Below, piece after piece: positions 11,039 to 22,754 of a stretch of DNA of 64,000 bases. Source of the stretch: Celoporthe dispersa. Taxonomy: Eukaryota > Ascomycota > Sordariomycetes > Diaporthales > Cryphonectriaceae. The position numbers and the translations under genes were made by a program. The DNA is taken from the NCBI GenBank assembly GCA_016584495.1, contig WAID01000010.1, positions 607,837 to 671,836 of the forward strand, written 5' to 3'. Each line of letters opens with the position of its first letter. Position 1 is the stretch's first letter. The notes under the pieces are model-generated. The model saw only the letters and a list, made by a program, of their open reading frames with translations. It was not told the DNA's origin and searched no databases.

Positions 11039-13677
11039 GTCAAGGTAAGGTGGGAACGAAATGGGTTAAAAGACACGATCAAAAGATATTGTGATGCCAA
11101 TAGTGGGGCAGGTTCAAATGACGAGAAGGCATCACGAAAGACCGGTGTTTGACTGAGCAACATTACATCTATGAGTAATTTGCTAAGTTTCTGCACCAAA
11201 AGGCCGTGCAGATAGAGATTTCGGTTGACCTTGGCCTAGAAAATGCGCAGATTTCACTCTAAGACTGATTCATGAGGATAATTAGCTGATATACTTCTGC
11301 TGACTGGTCGGCTTTGGTCAGCAATGGTTGGAGCTCGGCCACGCCACATCATTTCAGCCTCCACTACAACTAACAAGATTCTGTCATGCTGTAGACCTCA
11401 GGTTACATTAGTCGCCTTACATCCTATCCTCCCACGCCCATCTTGAGATCACGAGCTCCTTCATCTCATCAACTTGGAACCAAGAACTTTTCCTGAGACC
11501 AGCTCGTAGAACATCAGCCCAGAGTCCCATCGATCCGGCTTGACTGAAATCACTTAATTAACCTAATCCAAATCTGACACTATGACTGCTACTAGGACTC
11601 TATACAAGTAGATCAACCTGGACATGGGCGCTCAAAGCCCAAACTCGAGTAGTATGCGGCTACCAACCCGAATAGTCGTATGGCAGCTATTATACACATC
11701 AAGAAAGATGGGTCATCAATGGAATTCTTCAAAATTGCCTCTTTTCTGCTATACATAGTATGCAAGTCTGATAGAGAACATGAACTCTCGTGCTCGCTCA
11801 GTGACCCCGAGTACTAGTCCAAGCCATCCTGGACAAGAATTTTTCACTCTTTTGATTTTGGCTTCTCTAAACAAAGAAGTACAAAAGATTGTGTCTTGAA
11901 AATTACGAGCATCATTTGATATACTCTCCCAGCTCTCTCCGCAAGACGCCGGCTGCGGCCCCAAATTTGGGCAATTCTGCTACTTCAACTGATATTTACG
12001 CTCCCGAACCGGTACCATTCGTACTTTGTCGCTACACAGCTGATTTTCGACACCTGAGTCACGTCATAGATAGGCAGCCGGTGATTTCTCTCTCCAAATG
12101 TTCTAATCTACGCCTATGCTCACTATAAAAGTTGTGTACGTCCCCCTCCGCCGCTGGAGCCACCTGATCCTGGCCGACTCTGCCATCTTCATTCTCATTG
12201 CGAACTCGTGCAAGGGTTGATGCGTAGACATCAACGAGTATTCTCACATTGATGCATTACCCAAGTGATCTAAATGATTTGGTAGAAAAGGTGAACATAG
12301 AACTATCAAGCTAGGATACGAGCTAGGTTGCGTAAGAGCACTAACATATGAGCAGTAAGTAAAACACGCCTCTTGCGATCACCTAGTTAGCCACATTTGA
12401 CGTGGCTAAAGAGTAAAAGAAGTTGAGAACAAAGATTACGGAGTGGACTTTGACTTGTTGAGATTGTAGTTATGTGTTCTATCGTCTAGTGATGAGCTCG
12501 TGCGTGCCAGTAGTCTGCTGCGCGCTGCTCTGCTCGGGGTCTCAGTAGCGGCTCCGAAGCTTGATAATACCTGTGTGCGCTGGGTGGGCGGCTGGAGAGG
12601 TAACCTCGAGTGGCCGCACCGGTCCAGGATGATCAGCACGCAATCGAACTTCTTAATATGATCGTCGTTGTTAAGGCACGCCTTGTCCTTCTTTCTTTCC
12701 TAGCCTCAGCCAATCCTCACGCTATTTTTTTAACATTCGACGTATATTTTCGGCTCCTGACGTAAATAAAACCGATGAGTCTTGATCTCGAATATGTGCG
12801 GCACATGTCTGGACTCACATAGTAGCCTGCCTGGTCTTACAGAAAATGCGCTGACGAACCCCTCAACCGAAATCTCGACACCCTGACCGCTATGAGCTGA
12901 GAGTTGCTCTAAGGCCAGACTAGGCCTCGTTATACTTCTATCTCTTTACAATGTTATAGTTATGTTCCTTTCCCCCCTTGGTGTTATATTTACCGCATAC
13001 TGTGAGTAGTCTCCTAGTCTTGTCCGGCAGCGCCCCGCCTATTTTCCCACATAAATGGAGAGCTCCTGAAGCGGGGTGTTGTTAAGCACTTCAATCTCGG
13101 GACCCGGCGCCTGTTATATCATGAACGGGGACGCCGCTCTTATCAATAGCGGGTGGAACCTCCTCGGCGAGGTGGTGTAGTAGACCAGGTTGATGATGCT
13201 GGCTATGCCTGACACTTGCTGCGACGACGCTACAGTCTTACAGTGCACGAGGCACTTAGATGAAATCTCCGACCACCACAAGACCCTCTACCAAGCACTC
13301 AAGCTATAGGCCCTCGAGGCGTCATGCATTTTTGATCTTAGTCAATATCTGAATGACAAAAGCGCACCAGGCGATAATGTAACACTGAAGCGGTTAAGAC
13401 CCGTTCTCATTCAATCTGTCCGCCTCATTTAGCATCCAGACTAAATGGCTTCAGAGAGCGCTAGAAAGCTCGAGCCTTTTCCTGTAGAGATATATTAATC
13501 TCTTGCGCCCCTTGCTTATCACATTCATTTCTGTTTAATTCAATCCAACCTCTTCTTGGTGTCGAAAACTTCCATCCAGAACTCCCACCTTCACAACACA
13601 TCTCTCCCACCACCCACCACCCAACCACTCTGGTTTGCTCATCTTTCACACCAAAACTTTCCAATTTCACCTCCACC
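11039..13677. other. Intergenic region, no supported gene
   Basis: About 2.6 kb between the tyrosinase stop and the next start. Several ORFs of 60-100 codons exist on both strands, but none shows a domain, consistent third-position bias or splice continuity. 13440-13677 holds a CT- and CA-rich leader typical of a fungal promoter and 5' UTR in front of the ATG at 13678. Confidence 0.4.
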
Positions 13678-14295
13678 ATGCAGTGCTTCAAGAGCTTCAT
13701 GGCTCTAGCCATCGCGGTCTTCGCCGGGTGAGTTTTACTCCCGGTGCCCTTGCGGCGCAAACATCTGTTGACGCTGGACAGGCTGAGTGCCGGACACCCG
13801 GTGGTGCATACCGATTTGTCTGTCGCCAACTCGACTTTTCTCGCCGATCCGCCGATTGCTTTATTAGGTATTGATCATTATCATGGTCTGGATAAACGGC
13901 ATCCGGATTGGAATATCAAGCTGGGCGACGCCATGGAGAGTAAGTTCTCATTGCTAATTGGCAGACTTACAGCAGCGCATGAGGCCACCATGTGAAGTAG
14001 CATGCTGACAATGGAATCCATAGTGTTCGGAGGCTGGCCCGAGGCCAGGAAGACTTGCCATCGCAAGTGGAATGGGTGGGCCGGCATCCATCTTGGGTCG
14101 ACAACTCTCAAGCAGTATTGCAAGACTAAGAGGGTTATGGTGACTTGGCTTTACAAGCACCTCATCCGTATTTGTGTGCTCAAGGAGCAGAAAAGGACGC
14201 AGGAGCCCAATGTTACTCCCCGCATGAGGCAGTGGTTGCTCGATGTGTGCGAGATTAATACGTTTGGAAAACACGAGAAGCATCTGCATGACTGA
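13678..14295 (+). CDS. Small secreted protein, effector-like
   Basis: Three exons are inferred: 13678-13727, 13782-13939 and 14024-14295, giving 159 residues. The start has a good context (CCACCATG) after a pyrimidine/CA-rich leader. The N-terminus MQCFKSFMALAIAVFAG is a typical signal peptide, with cleavage expected near residues 17-21. Introns have GTGAGT..ACAG and GTAAGT..CATAG ends, and both joins preserve frame. The mature protein is basic and has four cysteines (in RKTCHRKW, KQYCKTK, IRICVL and LDVCEI), which would allow two disulphides. No known domain is recognised. A secreted, short, Cys-bearing protein in a subtelomere is consistent with an effector or antimicrobial, but function is not shown. 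Confidence 0.7.
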
Positions 14296-15140
14296 GGCGT
14301 TTGATGGAATTTGCTGTTCCTTAGCTGGGCGAGAGCAGATTGGATCACTGACCGTGGGCCATGCATAGCCCTGCTAGCCTATCAGCGATCAGCCCTCGAC
14401 AGCCTCAGACATCTGCCTGTGCTTTCGTTGATTCCTTTCTTTCTTCTTGCGGTAGCATTCTCTCGATACTAGTCGCTTTCCCATGTTAGCAATCTAAGGC
14501 AGAATTTGTTAGCAGTCTTGATAGGGGCGTATTTGATCCCTGACTTTAATGATGTGAGAGCGCCAGTCAGCGCATAGGGCTCTAGATAGCCTCAGATCAT
14601 CCGCACATCTGGCTGTTCGGTGTTTCGTTCTTCCTTGTTCTCATTTGGCGCGGTCCCTCAGTTGAGCCAGCTCCCGTAGATGCTTTCCAGCAAGATCGAA
14701 CTGATCGTGTCGCGGTCGTAGCTACATCTTACACCACTGATCCACCACATGATCGAGCCATCAGGATGCTCAAGTCCTAGCGAGCAATACATCTTTGCCC
14801 ATCGAGACTCGGGTCGGACAAGTGCCATGAGGACATTGATCTTGCAAAAAACCGGTAATTTTGTGGTCAAGATAAAGCAACCAAACATGTGAGAGCTGCA
14901 AGAAATTGCTGGCCGTATCCGATTGTATGTGGACTATTTCGGCCGCCGTTCTCGTTGTTCAGCGTAGCAAGGCACTCAACTCAGTGCGCGATCTCGGTGC
15001 GACCAGCAGGAGGTAGTGCACTAGTGGGTGGACTTGTTGATTAAACAACTCGAGAAGCTGGCAAGGGGAGGCAAAAGGCCATCGGGCATTGTAAAAAAAA
15101 AAAAAAAAGGAACTGGCTCACATTTGGTGCCATTAGTCTG
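14296..15140. other. Intergenic region with tRNA-like fragment near 14560-14640
   Basis: No supported gene. Around 14560 a stretch with GCGCCAGTCAGCGCATAGG resembles a tRNA D-arm and is similar to sequence near 30630, followed by CTAGATAGCCTCAG and a GTTCGGT block that also recurs near 5830-5865. A run of 16 A residues lies at 15093-15108. A 76-codon minus-strand ORF at 14658-14888 has no recognisable family. Confidence 0.4.
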
Positions 15141-15149
15141 TGTGTTTAT

Positions 15150-15480
15150 CCACCCATGGCCTTGACAAGGGTTGAAGGCATGCAGAAGGGCCGAGCGCTG
15201 GACAGCGTAGACAGCCGGGTCGCGTACCAAGGTGATGTGCGTTTCGTGGCACTCGTGGCGACATGCCTGGGGAGGCGCTGCTTGCCTGATGTGACGTGGT
15301 TGTAGATGTCCTGGTAGGCGCCCACGGTGGCCGAGGACAGCTCGGCTGACTTGATGCGGACTATGTTGCCATCGCATCCGGAAGGGTGCGCTTGCTGCTG
15401 GCTTGAGATTGCTCGAGCTATGTCTGGTATGTGTACCTCTCGCACTGTTTTGATGGTCAGTGTGGTATGCTTCGGGACCG
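15150..15480 (-). pseudogene. Cytochrome P450 N-terminal fragment
   Basis: The minus strand reads DGNIVRIKSAELSSATVGAY then QDIYNH, matching the segment GPVVRIAPNELSFATPxAxxDIYGH near the N-terminus of fungal P450s. After a frameshift near 15265 it reads HITLVRDPAVYAVQRSALLH then AFNP, matching the helix C region DPxxHxxxRRxLSHAF. Nothing of the I-helix, ExxR or haem-binding cysteine motifs follows, so only about 110 codons of the gene remain. It may be a scrap of a secondary-metabolism P450. Confidence 0.65.
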
Positions 15481-15643
15481 GGGAGGCAGGTGGGTCTTGA
15501 AGTTCCTCACAGTATGACAGTATAAGAGGACAACCCACCGACATCTTATCTCGGATAGACGTCAACCTGGGAAGGGCCGGGGCAAGTCTTTCACCCTGGC
15601 CGTGTGCACTGTTGTTGCCCTTCGTTCGCCGTCGTTCCTCTGA

Positions 15644-16119
15644 CTAAGGCACGCTTGGTTCGACGGGGCCCTTGCCAATTACTCTGGGCGTCTTGACGAC
15701 CTTGCACACGAGGGTGAGCCTTTCTTGGGCTGAGTTGGAGGCGCACGGGTCGCTGAGAATGAAATCGAAGGACCCGACGCTGAGTTCCTCGTTGGGCTTG
15801 GCTGTGAGATTGTGCGCCGCTGTTGTCGAAAACCCCAGGTGTTAATTCTTCAATCAGACGCACACACAGACGGTGGATAATTGGGCTCAAGGTGACAAGG
15901 AGAATGAGGGCCCTTATAAAAGTCTATAGGCGTTGTGCACTTGGTCACGTTGTGTGAGAATCCCGATACGGTTCCGATGGGCGAGTTGTCTCCCTGACAG
16001 CAATCCAAGTCGTGATGCTGGCGTAAACATCGTACTTGGCGTGAGGCTAATGTCAGCACTATTGTGTAAGGTCGGGAGAGAAAGGGTAGGGAGGGGTGGA
16101 GGGGTGGGGAGACAGACAT
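15644..16119 (-). CDS. Hypothetical small cysteine-containing protein (uncertain model)
   Basis: The last exon (15644-15819) has clear coding character on the minus strand, with C/G-rich third positions and a stop at 15644-15646, reading NEELSVGSFDFILSDPCASN and LTLVCKVVKTPRV. A 44-nt intron at 15820-15863 (GTGCGT..ACAG) joins it in frame to an upstream exon reading HHDLDCCQGDNSPIGTVSGF and SHNVTKCTTPIDFYK. With ATG at 16119 the product is about 143 residues with seven cysteines. Two further good intron signals lie upstream (16047-16121 with a GCTGAC branch; 16187-16273 with a TACTGAC branch), so the true 5' end may be elsewhere. No family is recognised. Confidence 0.4.
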
Positions 16120-16419
16120 ACATGGAGAAGACGCGTGATTCCTTGAGCTTCATCTGAGTTGGGCTAGTACTAGACCATACAGAAGTCTACAATAACGCGT
16201 CAGTAATCTCGCCATGTATGGACGATTTGGGTGGAGTAGACACATATTTGGGCGTGCAACGTGTGCAACGTACCTGGAGGTAGTCGACGGAGAATTCCAA
16301 CTTGCTTGAGAGCGGTGATTGGAACCCAGACGCGTGCAATGGTCTCTTATGAGATGAACCCCTGCAAGGTGCAGGAGTTGTGGATCGCATGATCGTGTTT
16401 GAAATTGTTGGCGCACGAA

Positions 16420-18120
16420 AAGAACATGAGATCCTTAGAAGGTGTAAATACCCGCCAAAATTGTTTAGGATGAAGCATTCATACCGCGGAAAGTCGAACG
16501 CGTATGCATGGAGAGGCGAGGTTGGCTCTCAGAGCTGGGATCCTTTGGGGTGGCTCTGATGCGTCGCGATGATTGAGGCGCAAGGCTTGGGCCTTGGTTT
16601 GACCTTGAGACATGCCGCCTCGAGATTCGGTCTGGCCTTGACAAGGGCCGAACCAGCTTGGACTGGGGTTCTGCACCATGGGTGAATTGGTGCGAGACTC
16701 AAAGAAAAAATTACGTTGAGCCGAGATGGGTTGGGTTGGACTGAAGTTCAGCGCTGTAGTGTGAAGCGCAAAACGTCGACATACAAGTGTGCTTGCGACC
16801 AGATTCAACAGTAATGAGGCTCGTATTTGCTTGTAATGTCGAGCTTCCGGGAACTGATCGATCGCAACGACGGAAAATGAATGCTCAATGAATCGAGCGT
16901 TGTGAGAATAAGCTGGACTGAAGATATGAAGGTACGTCTTGATAGGAATGTGCTTTGAATCTGAGTAGTTGGAAGACTTGAAGATTGTGCTGGGACCAAT
17001 ATGCTGGCACCATTGGGCTGGAACCACTGGGCTGGAATGTGAGGCCATAGTGGAATCGACTGAACGAGGATAGTGAAGGTTGTAGTTGGTTGAAGATGGC
17101 TGATTTTCAGGAGATGCTGAGGTGAAGTGTCCCCATTACCAGTGTGTAGGAGGACTAGTTGGTATGAAGAAAGTCAGACTGAGATGCCTCAGGTTGAGGT
17201 TTTTGAGAGACGTCTGGTGGACTTTGCAAAGCTAGACTTGCGTCGCGGAAATGCTTCGCTGCGCGACTGGAAAACTCCTGGAGCTGTGAGGGAGGACAAA
17301 GGGCTGTCACGCATGGTGGTGGACTGGTAATCATGGAGCTGGGTTGATTTGGATGGACAAAGATTGTGTCGTAGCGAATGTTGTCAGCAAACTTGGGCTG
17401 TTTGGTAGTTCAAGATATGCTGGGTCGGAAAAGAAAAAACCCGGGTGATTGTGCGTTGATGGCGATGAAGGCCATCGGGTTGTCCATAAGAACGCGGGAC
17501 TCGAGCAATGGGAGAACTCGAACTATGCTGGATGGATTGGCTTGCTGCGATGGTAATGATGCAGCTTGCTCAGGATTGTTGTAGCGGACTCGAGTGTGGG
17601 GAAATCGATTGTCTGCAGGATTGTTGGTCTCGAACGGTTGAAGAACTCGAGGCATGCTGGATGGACATGGTACGCTGTGATGATGGTGTAGAGGGCTCGA
17701 CAGTGATGATAAGTCGAACCCGACAGGCAGGTGGGGTAGAAAAATGTTTTTGAGACGATGTGAATGAACTCGAATTGATGTGTGACTCAAGAGTATTGAT
17801 GGCGACTCAACTATGTCTGGAGGATGGTGAGCGAGCGACGTCCGGTGTTGGTGTTGTGTGGATGAACCGTCTGCTCGTTGCCAATTTGCTTCTGACTTGG
17901 CATTTGTGTGCTGTCCATGATTGATGAAGGACGATGCCTGTGCACACAGAAGTTCCCGGAAGGCACCCACGCGGAGGTGCAGAAAGCGTTGCCTTCCTCC
18001 CTTTCCGGTGCTTTGACACATGAGACCCAGCAGCCGTCATGTGCCGCTCGCGAAAAAGGGAGAGACGTTCATAGCCCGCCTCAGGCCGTGCGAACAACCT
18101 TAAAAAAGGTTCCTAACCTG
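16420..18120. other. Gene-poor region with degenerate internal repeats
   Basis: No gene is supported. Minus-strand ORFs at 16479-17048 and 17410-18021 are Ser/Pro/His-rich, with leader-like composition and no domain. Between about 17500 and 17760 imperfect repeats of the theme AACTCGARSYATGCTGGATGG occur, with further ACTCGAG/CTCGAC words around them. On the minus strand this reads like an expanded pyrimidine-rich leader. It could be the 5' region of the gene ending at 15644, which would make that gene longer than modelled. Confidence 0.35.
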
Positions 18121-18220
18121 TGCCAGAGGACGTAGGAGGTTCGGGCAGAGAAATTTCGGGCGGGGATGCTGTGAGCCCCGGAGAAGTTGGGAGAGGTGAT
18201 GGAGGTAGTGGAGGAGAGAT

Positions 18221-19517
18221 TCAAAGAGGTGCAGGGGGCGGAGCCGGTAGACGTCCAGCGGCAGTCGCCGAGCTTGTCAGGTGCGCCTCTTCCTGGTGGT
18301 GGTCCAACGGCGCAACAACAGCAGGCCGCGATCCAGCGGCACGCGGCCCAGAATCTGCTCTGACCTCCTCAACCCAACGCCAAAACTCGTCGTTCATCTC
18401 GAAGTCGCTAGTACCACGGTGATCACCGTAACTGACGCAACGGGGCGATCGCCTCCACAGCAGTAAGCAACCCCAGCCTCCAAAGACCTGGTAGAGGTTG
18501 CGCCAGACCGAGAGGTCCCAAGGATTACGGCCATGGTGGTACTGTCCGTAGACGACTTCGTCTGTCGGAACGAGCTGAATGGCAAACCAAAGCCGGCCGC
18601 CTAGTCCCGCGGCGTGCTGGCGAAGTTGGTTCGTCTCCGGGATCGTGCGGTTCCTCATCGCTAAGTCGTGGATCTTCCTATGCATGTTGTACCAGCCGAG
18701 CCACAGCACGACAGCGACTGCAAGCAGCGTTGTCGGCACATGCAAAGAGTTGTCGACTTGATCTAAAATCGCCGAAGCAGCGATGGAACACGAGAACACG
18801 ATGATTGCGTCCAGGAAAAGGAAGACCATGGTGAGAAGGTAGGGCTTAATGGTGTCCAGGTACACGTTCACCCGTAGCCAGTCACAGAAATGATCGTACA
18901 CCGGGAGGTGCACGTCAGGTCGTCTTCCAGGATCCCTTCGGCACTTCTCTCCGAGGCGAGAACAGTGGTACACGCGGTCTGCAAGAGGACGCCCTCCGTC
19001 AACGCAGCCCGCGTTGGAATGGACGTACTTGCAGAACCGTGGTCGTCTAGAGCGGTCTCTTGGATTGCTGGAGAGGTAGCCCATAACGCAGTGGACATCC
19101 GATTGCATCGTCTGTCGTCTCCCCAGGACTCTCGTCGATGGTCTCCAGGAGCCTACGACCGCACAGCACCACGATATGAGCCATTCGAGCCGAAGGAACC
19201 CACCAACGACCCAAATGCACACCGCGGCGTATGCGGCCGCAGGGCGGAAAACCCGGGAGGCATCTTCGAACGTCCCTGTCAACCACAGAGTTTGGTCTGC
19301 AGGCAGGTATCAGGCAGGAAAACTTGGGGAAGAGAGGCTGAAAAAGTTTGAGAAGACAAGGGGAAAAGTTCAGGGGTCGGAAGCAAAGCTTTTGGATCAA
19401 GTGGAGTAAAAGACAAGAAGAGCTTTTATACGTACACGCAAACTCATAGTAGACGGAGTAGGTCGACACAAGGAGGTAGCAGAGGAGGCCCAGCACAATC
19501 AGCCACCCAAACTCCAT
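18221..19517 (-). CDS. Atypical DHHC-type palmitoyltransferase (DHFC)
   Basis: Two exons on the minus strand, 19436-19517 and 18221-19296, are joined across a 139-nt intron (GTACGT..TGCAG) and encode about 385 residues. The first exon gives a hydrophobic segment (WLIVLGLLCYLLVSTYSVYY). The cysteine-rich domain follows with CKYVHSNAGC, RVYHCSRLGEKC and VYDHFCDWLRVNVYLDTIKP; the catalytic DHHC tetrad reads DHFC (near 18880-18900). Two further membrane segments follow, then a Pro-rich tail. DHHC enzymes S-acylate proteins at membranes through the motif cysteine, which is kept here. An insert of about ten residues (RRDPGRRPDVH) between the zinc-binding part and DHFC is unusual. The ATG at 19517 directly precedes the first membrane helix. 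Confidence 0.72.
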
Positions 19518-20640
19518 CTCCACCAAAAGACTCGTTATTGTCGGTTTGGAATTCCTCAAGATTGCGTGTCAAAAGAGTATTGAATAAGAATTATCAGCCA
19601 AAAATGCTTAATAGTTCAAATCGTGATACTTCTAGCAACACGTCTGTTCGGCACTGAAGGGAGGAAGAAGGAGAAAGAGGGGAGAAGCCGAGACACGGGG
19701 GTGCAATGTTTTGAGGGGAGCCAGCACAGCTTTGCCCAAGAGCAAAAGAAATAAAAACAAGAGGGAAGGAGCGAGCACAGACAATTATCCGCCAGGTCGT
19801 ACGCTCAAAATGGAAGGAGGTGACATAATTATCTATGCTGATGTAAATAAACATTGACAGAACACAGCTTTTTCTCGAGAAGTCCACTGACTCCACAAAG
19901 ACTAGTGCTGAGGGCATCACAGGCAGGAAATAGCTTAGTGAAAGGAAAGGAGGTGATTGCCTACAGTAACGCAAATCAACATTGGCAACCCGCCTTGCCT
20001 TCGAGGGGTCTATCATCATTAAGGAGTATTGTCCTATGGCATCATAGGCAGGAACAGCCCCAAATTGGGAGAAATGACATAATCAGATCAAACTTGACCC
20101 AATGCAGCGTTCTTTCAAGTTAGAAGTTCACCCATCCCTTCTTGATTCATTTTTTCTCTCATCATTTCCAGATCCCAAATACAAATCATAGTTAGTGCCA
20201 CTGCTCGCATCCTCTTCCACAAATAGACTCGGTATCAGCATGGAAGAGACAGATGTGAAGATATCCGACGTCGCCGGCAGTTCGTTTTAAGGGACTTACC
20301 ACTTCAGATAAGGGCTGTGATCGATGAAATTGGGATAGAGTTCTTTCTGACAGATTCGGTATTATCCCTTTTCCACTATAAAAACATGTGCTCGTATAAG
20401 TTATCTCACTACTTGCTAGGAACACTTGGAAACGAAGGGATAGCGAGACTTTTATAATAGATTTGCATCCTTTATGGTGCAATTGTCTGAAACCAATACC
20501 AGCGCGAAATTGTCCTCGTGCGGGTCATCTCTCATGGACTCGCCATTCATTATCCTACGCACAACCAGTGGGCCGCAAGACTAGTGGTACTGGCGTACCT
20601 AGCAAGAGTGTCACTACATCCTGACTCTGCATATTCTCCG
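19518..20640. other. Intergenic region, no supported gene
   Basis: The DHHC gene promoter should lie here (upstream on the minus strand). No ORF on either strand shows a recognisable domain. ORFs of 89-141 codons at 19594-20123 overlap each other in antisense and have leader-like composition. Confidence 0.4.
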
Positions 20641-20649
20641 GCCGAAGCC

Positions 20650-21900
20650 CCAACTTTCCTCCTGCTGTCGCAAATAACGTCCGCCCGCGGCTTCTTAGCG
20701 AAGCATTATTCAACAAACTATCCGAGAATTCGTCAGTTTCGGCCTGTAGGTTCGCGATGGAGTCGAGGCGGCGGGGAAATGGTACAAGTTGTTAAGAATA
20801 AAAGCTATATGGGCTCCGGTGAGAGTCCCAGCCGGTACTGTTTGCTGGCGGAAACCTCCTTCAGCAAAAGCGTCGTACTCGGACGTACATCTTCCCACGT
20901 TTATCCAGTCAGCCACGAGAGTGCGCCAGTGAGCGGTCTCTACATGAACACCTTTAATTCAAAGATAAGATTTGGTACCGAAATTTGAACTCGACTCCAG
21001 CGTGCGCGATCTTTGCTCACTCCGCGCGGCTAGTCCCTCTGAGGCTGTCGAAGCAGAATCTTTCCCGGAGGGGTCTTGTTCGCCAGGGAGAACTTTTGCC
21101 ACAACATCGACCAAGCATCCACGCTACCGTAGGACTCGCCACGACGGGAGGCCATCTGGGACAACAGGGGAAGAGATCGGTGAAGGCGGCATCTAGACCC
21201 GATTTTCGGAGCCGCTGAAGTAAGTCCGGTAGCTCATCGGGTCAAGCTCGACCCTGTTCCGCCCAGTCCGCTGCCAGTCGGTCACCCACGATGGCAGGTC
21301 GTGCATTTCTTTCGGAAAGGCTCAGTAATCCAGCGAGTAGTAGGAGCAGCGCTCCACCATGGCCCTTGTAGCCGTAGTGTACACTTCGGCTACCCTCAAG
21401 GTGTAGTCGGGCCGCAGGCCGAGGAGCTCCGTGTCAGTAGCGACGCCAAGAAGCCCGAAGTTGATGTCGCGAGGATCCGACGCTTCAAAGAACGGCCGAT
21501 CAGGTGCCTCCAGGAAGTCAGACAGGAGAAATTCTAGGAAACTCGCCTCCGGGTTACGTCTCCGCTAACGACGTGCGACGAGGCCCCACAAGCGGAACAA
21601 TTTTTGTTCAGACCCTTGACGAAGTCACACCACTGTGGCTGCCTGCGCGCAAAGTCTCTGTTCTTAGAAAAGAAGATTGTAGCCAGGGCGGGTTCGAAGG
21701 CGTCGAGAGACACGCGCTTGGCGCAGCAAAGGACTTCTCTTGCCGCCTTCGCTACCAAAGGCCCTACTGAGTCTCCGATATGCAGAAAGCACCGAGGGAT
21801 CCGTTGACCGCCTTCGCCGGGTCGCATACAATGTAAGAATAATGATATGCAGGGACGGATATAACGAGCTTGACAATTCCGAAGAAACTCAAGCAAAGGA
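20650..21900 (-). pseudogene. HET-domain protein relic
   Basis: On the minus strand the segment at about 21510-21200 reads DPRDINFGLLGVATDTELLG, LRPDYTLRVAEVYTTATRAM and LPSWVTDWQRTG, the classic post-HET block (DPRDKIYGLLGLA.., PDY..VAEVY, LPSWVPDW). A TGA interrupts it after YYSLDY and a TAG after SENRV. Upstream (21530-21900), in another frame, is a block resembling the QE..LxxAKR part of a HET domain. Downstream, EYDAFAEGGFR near 20860 fits the usual C-terminal part. At least two in-frame stops and frame changes make this non-functional. Confidence 0.65.
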
Positions 21901-22754
21901 AGTTCAGATTATTGCTAGTCCTATACTGTTTAGAAATGGAGATAGAGATGGAGAAGGATATGAGAAGGGCGAGGCGGTGGTTAAGAAAGTCCATGTGTGG
22001 GGTCTCGCGGATCTGGAATCGAGTATCGAGTAGGAACGAAGAGGGCAAAAGCGACGGGGTTTCAAGGCTCAGCAGCTCAAATGTCGAACGTATTTAATTT
22101 TTACATTTTGCTGACTGGGGTTCGAATGAAGATGAGGAGGATATTAATTCCTCACCCAGTAGAAGGGCAATTTGAGTTGCATCGTTAATTAATTACTTGT
22201 TCGGAATCTACCTCACGCCCATTCAGTAGGCCAACTCGGCATACTATGGAGCCAGCACTGCCACCTAGTAAGCCTAGACACGCTCTGCAAAGCCTGAACG
22301 ACATCTCTCCTAGGTGCAAAGGCTCGAACGCTCGGGCAGGATCCCAGGGCCGGGGTCGAAGACGTGGTGAGCAATGTTTTCTCACCGGGAGATGCTGATC
22401 ACTCAGGATCGCGCCGGAAATTAAAAGCTGTGCGTCAATTCACACTTTGCTGAAGGGATCAATTCTATGCTGCATCATATCCGGGGCTGTAAAGTGGGGG
22501 CTGGAGGCTACATGTGCAGGCAGACTCGGCTACGACCATTAGGACCAATCTGGCACAGCTACTTGCCTACTGTAGCATGCTTTAGAGAGGGCAGTACTCA
22601 GGGACCAATTTTGCCAACTTTTTTTCGCACCGTTTCTCAAACCCTCACAGTTCAACACTGCCTGGACACGTTGCATTGCTGCGTACTGCTGAAGCACCGC
22701 AACCGTCCAGTATCGATCTTCCACTTCAGATCCGCTATTATTAATACCGCCGTG

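Noticed and set aside
15093..15108. A16 run as a retroposed poly(A) tail
   Set aside because: No processed-gene sequence ends there and no flanking duplication was seen.
16479..17048. 189-codon minus-strand ORF
   Set aside because: Ser/Pro/His/Gln-rich with poor third-position bias; looks like an untranslated leader. Kept only as a note in the region entry.
20518..20988. 156-codon plus-strand ORF
   Set aside because: It overlaps the C-terminal part of the minus-strand HET relic and shows no domain or leader.
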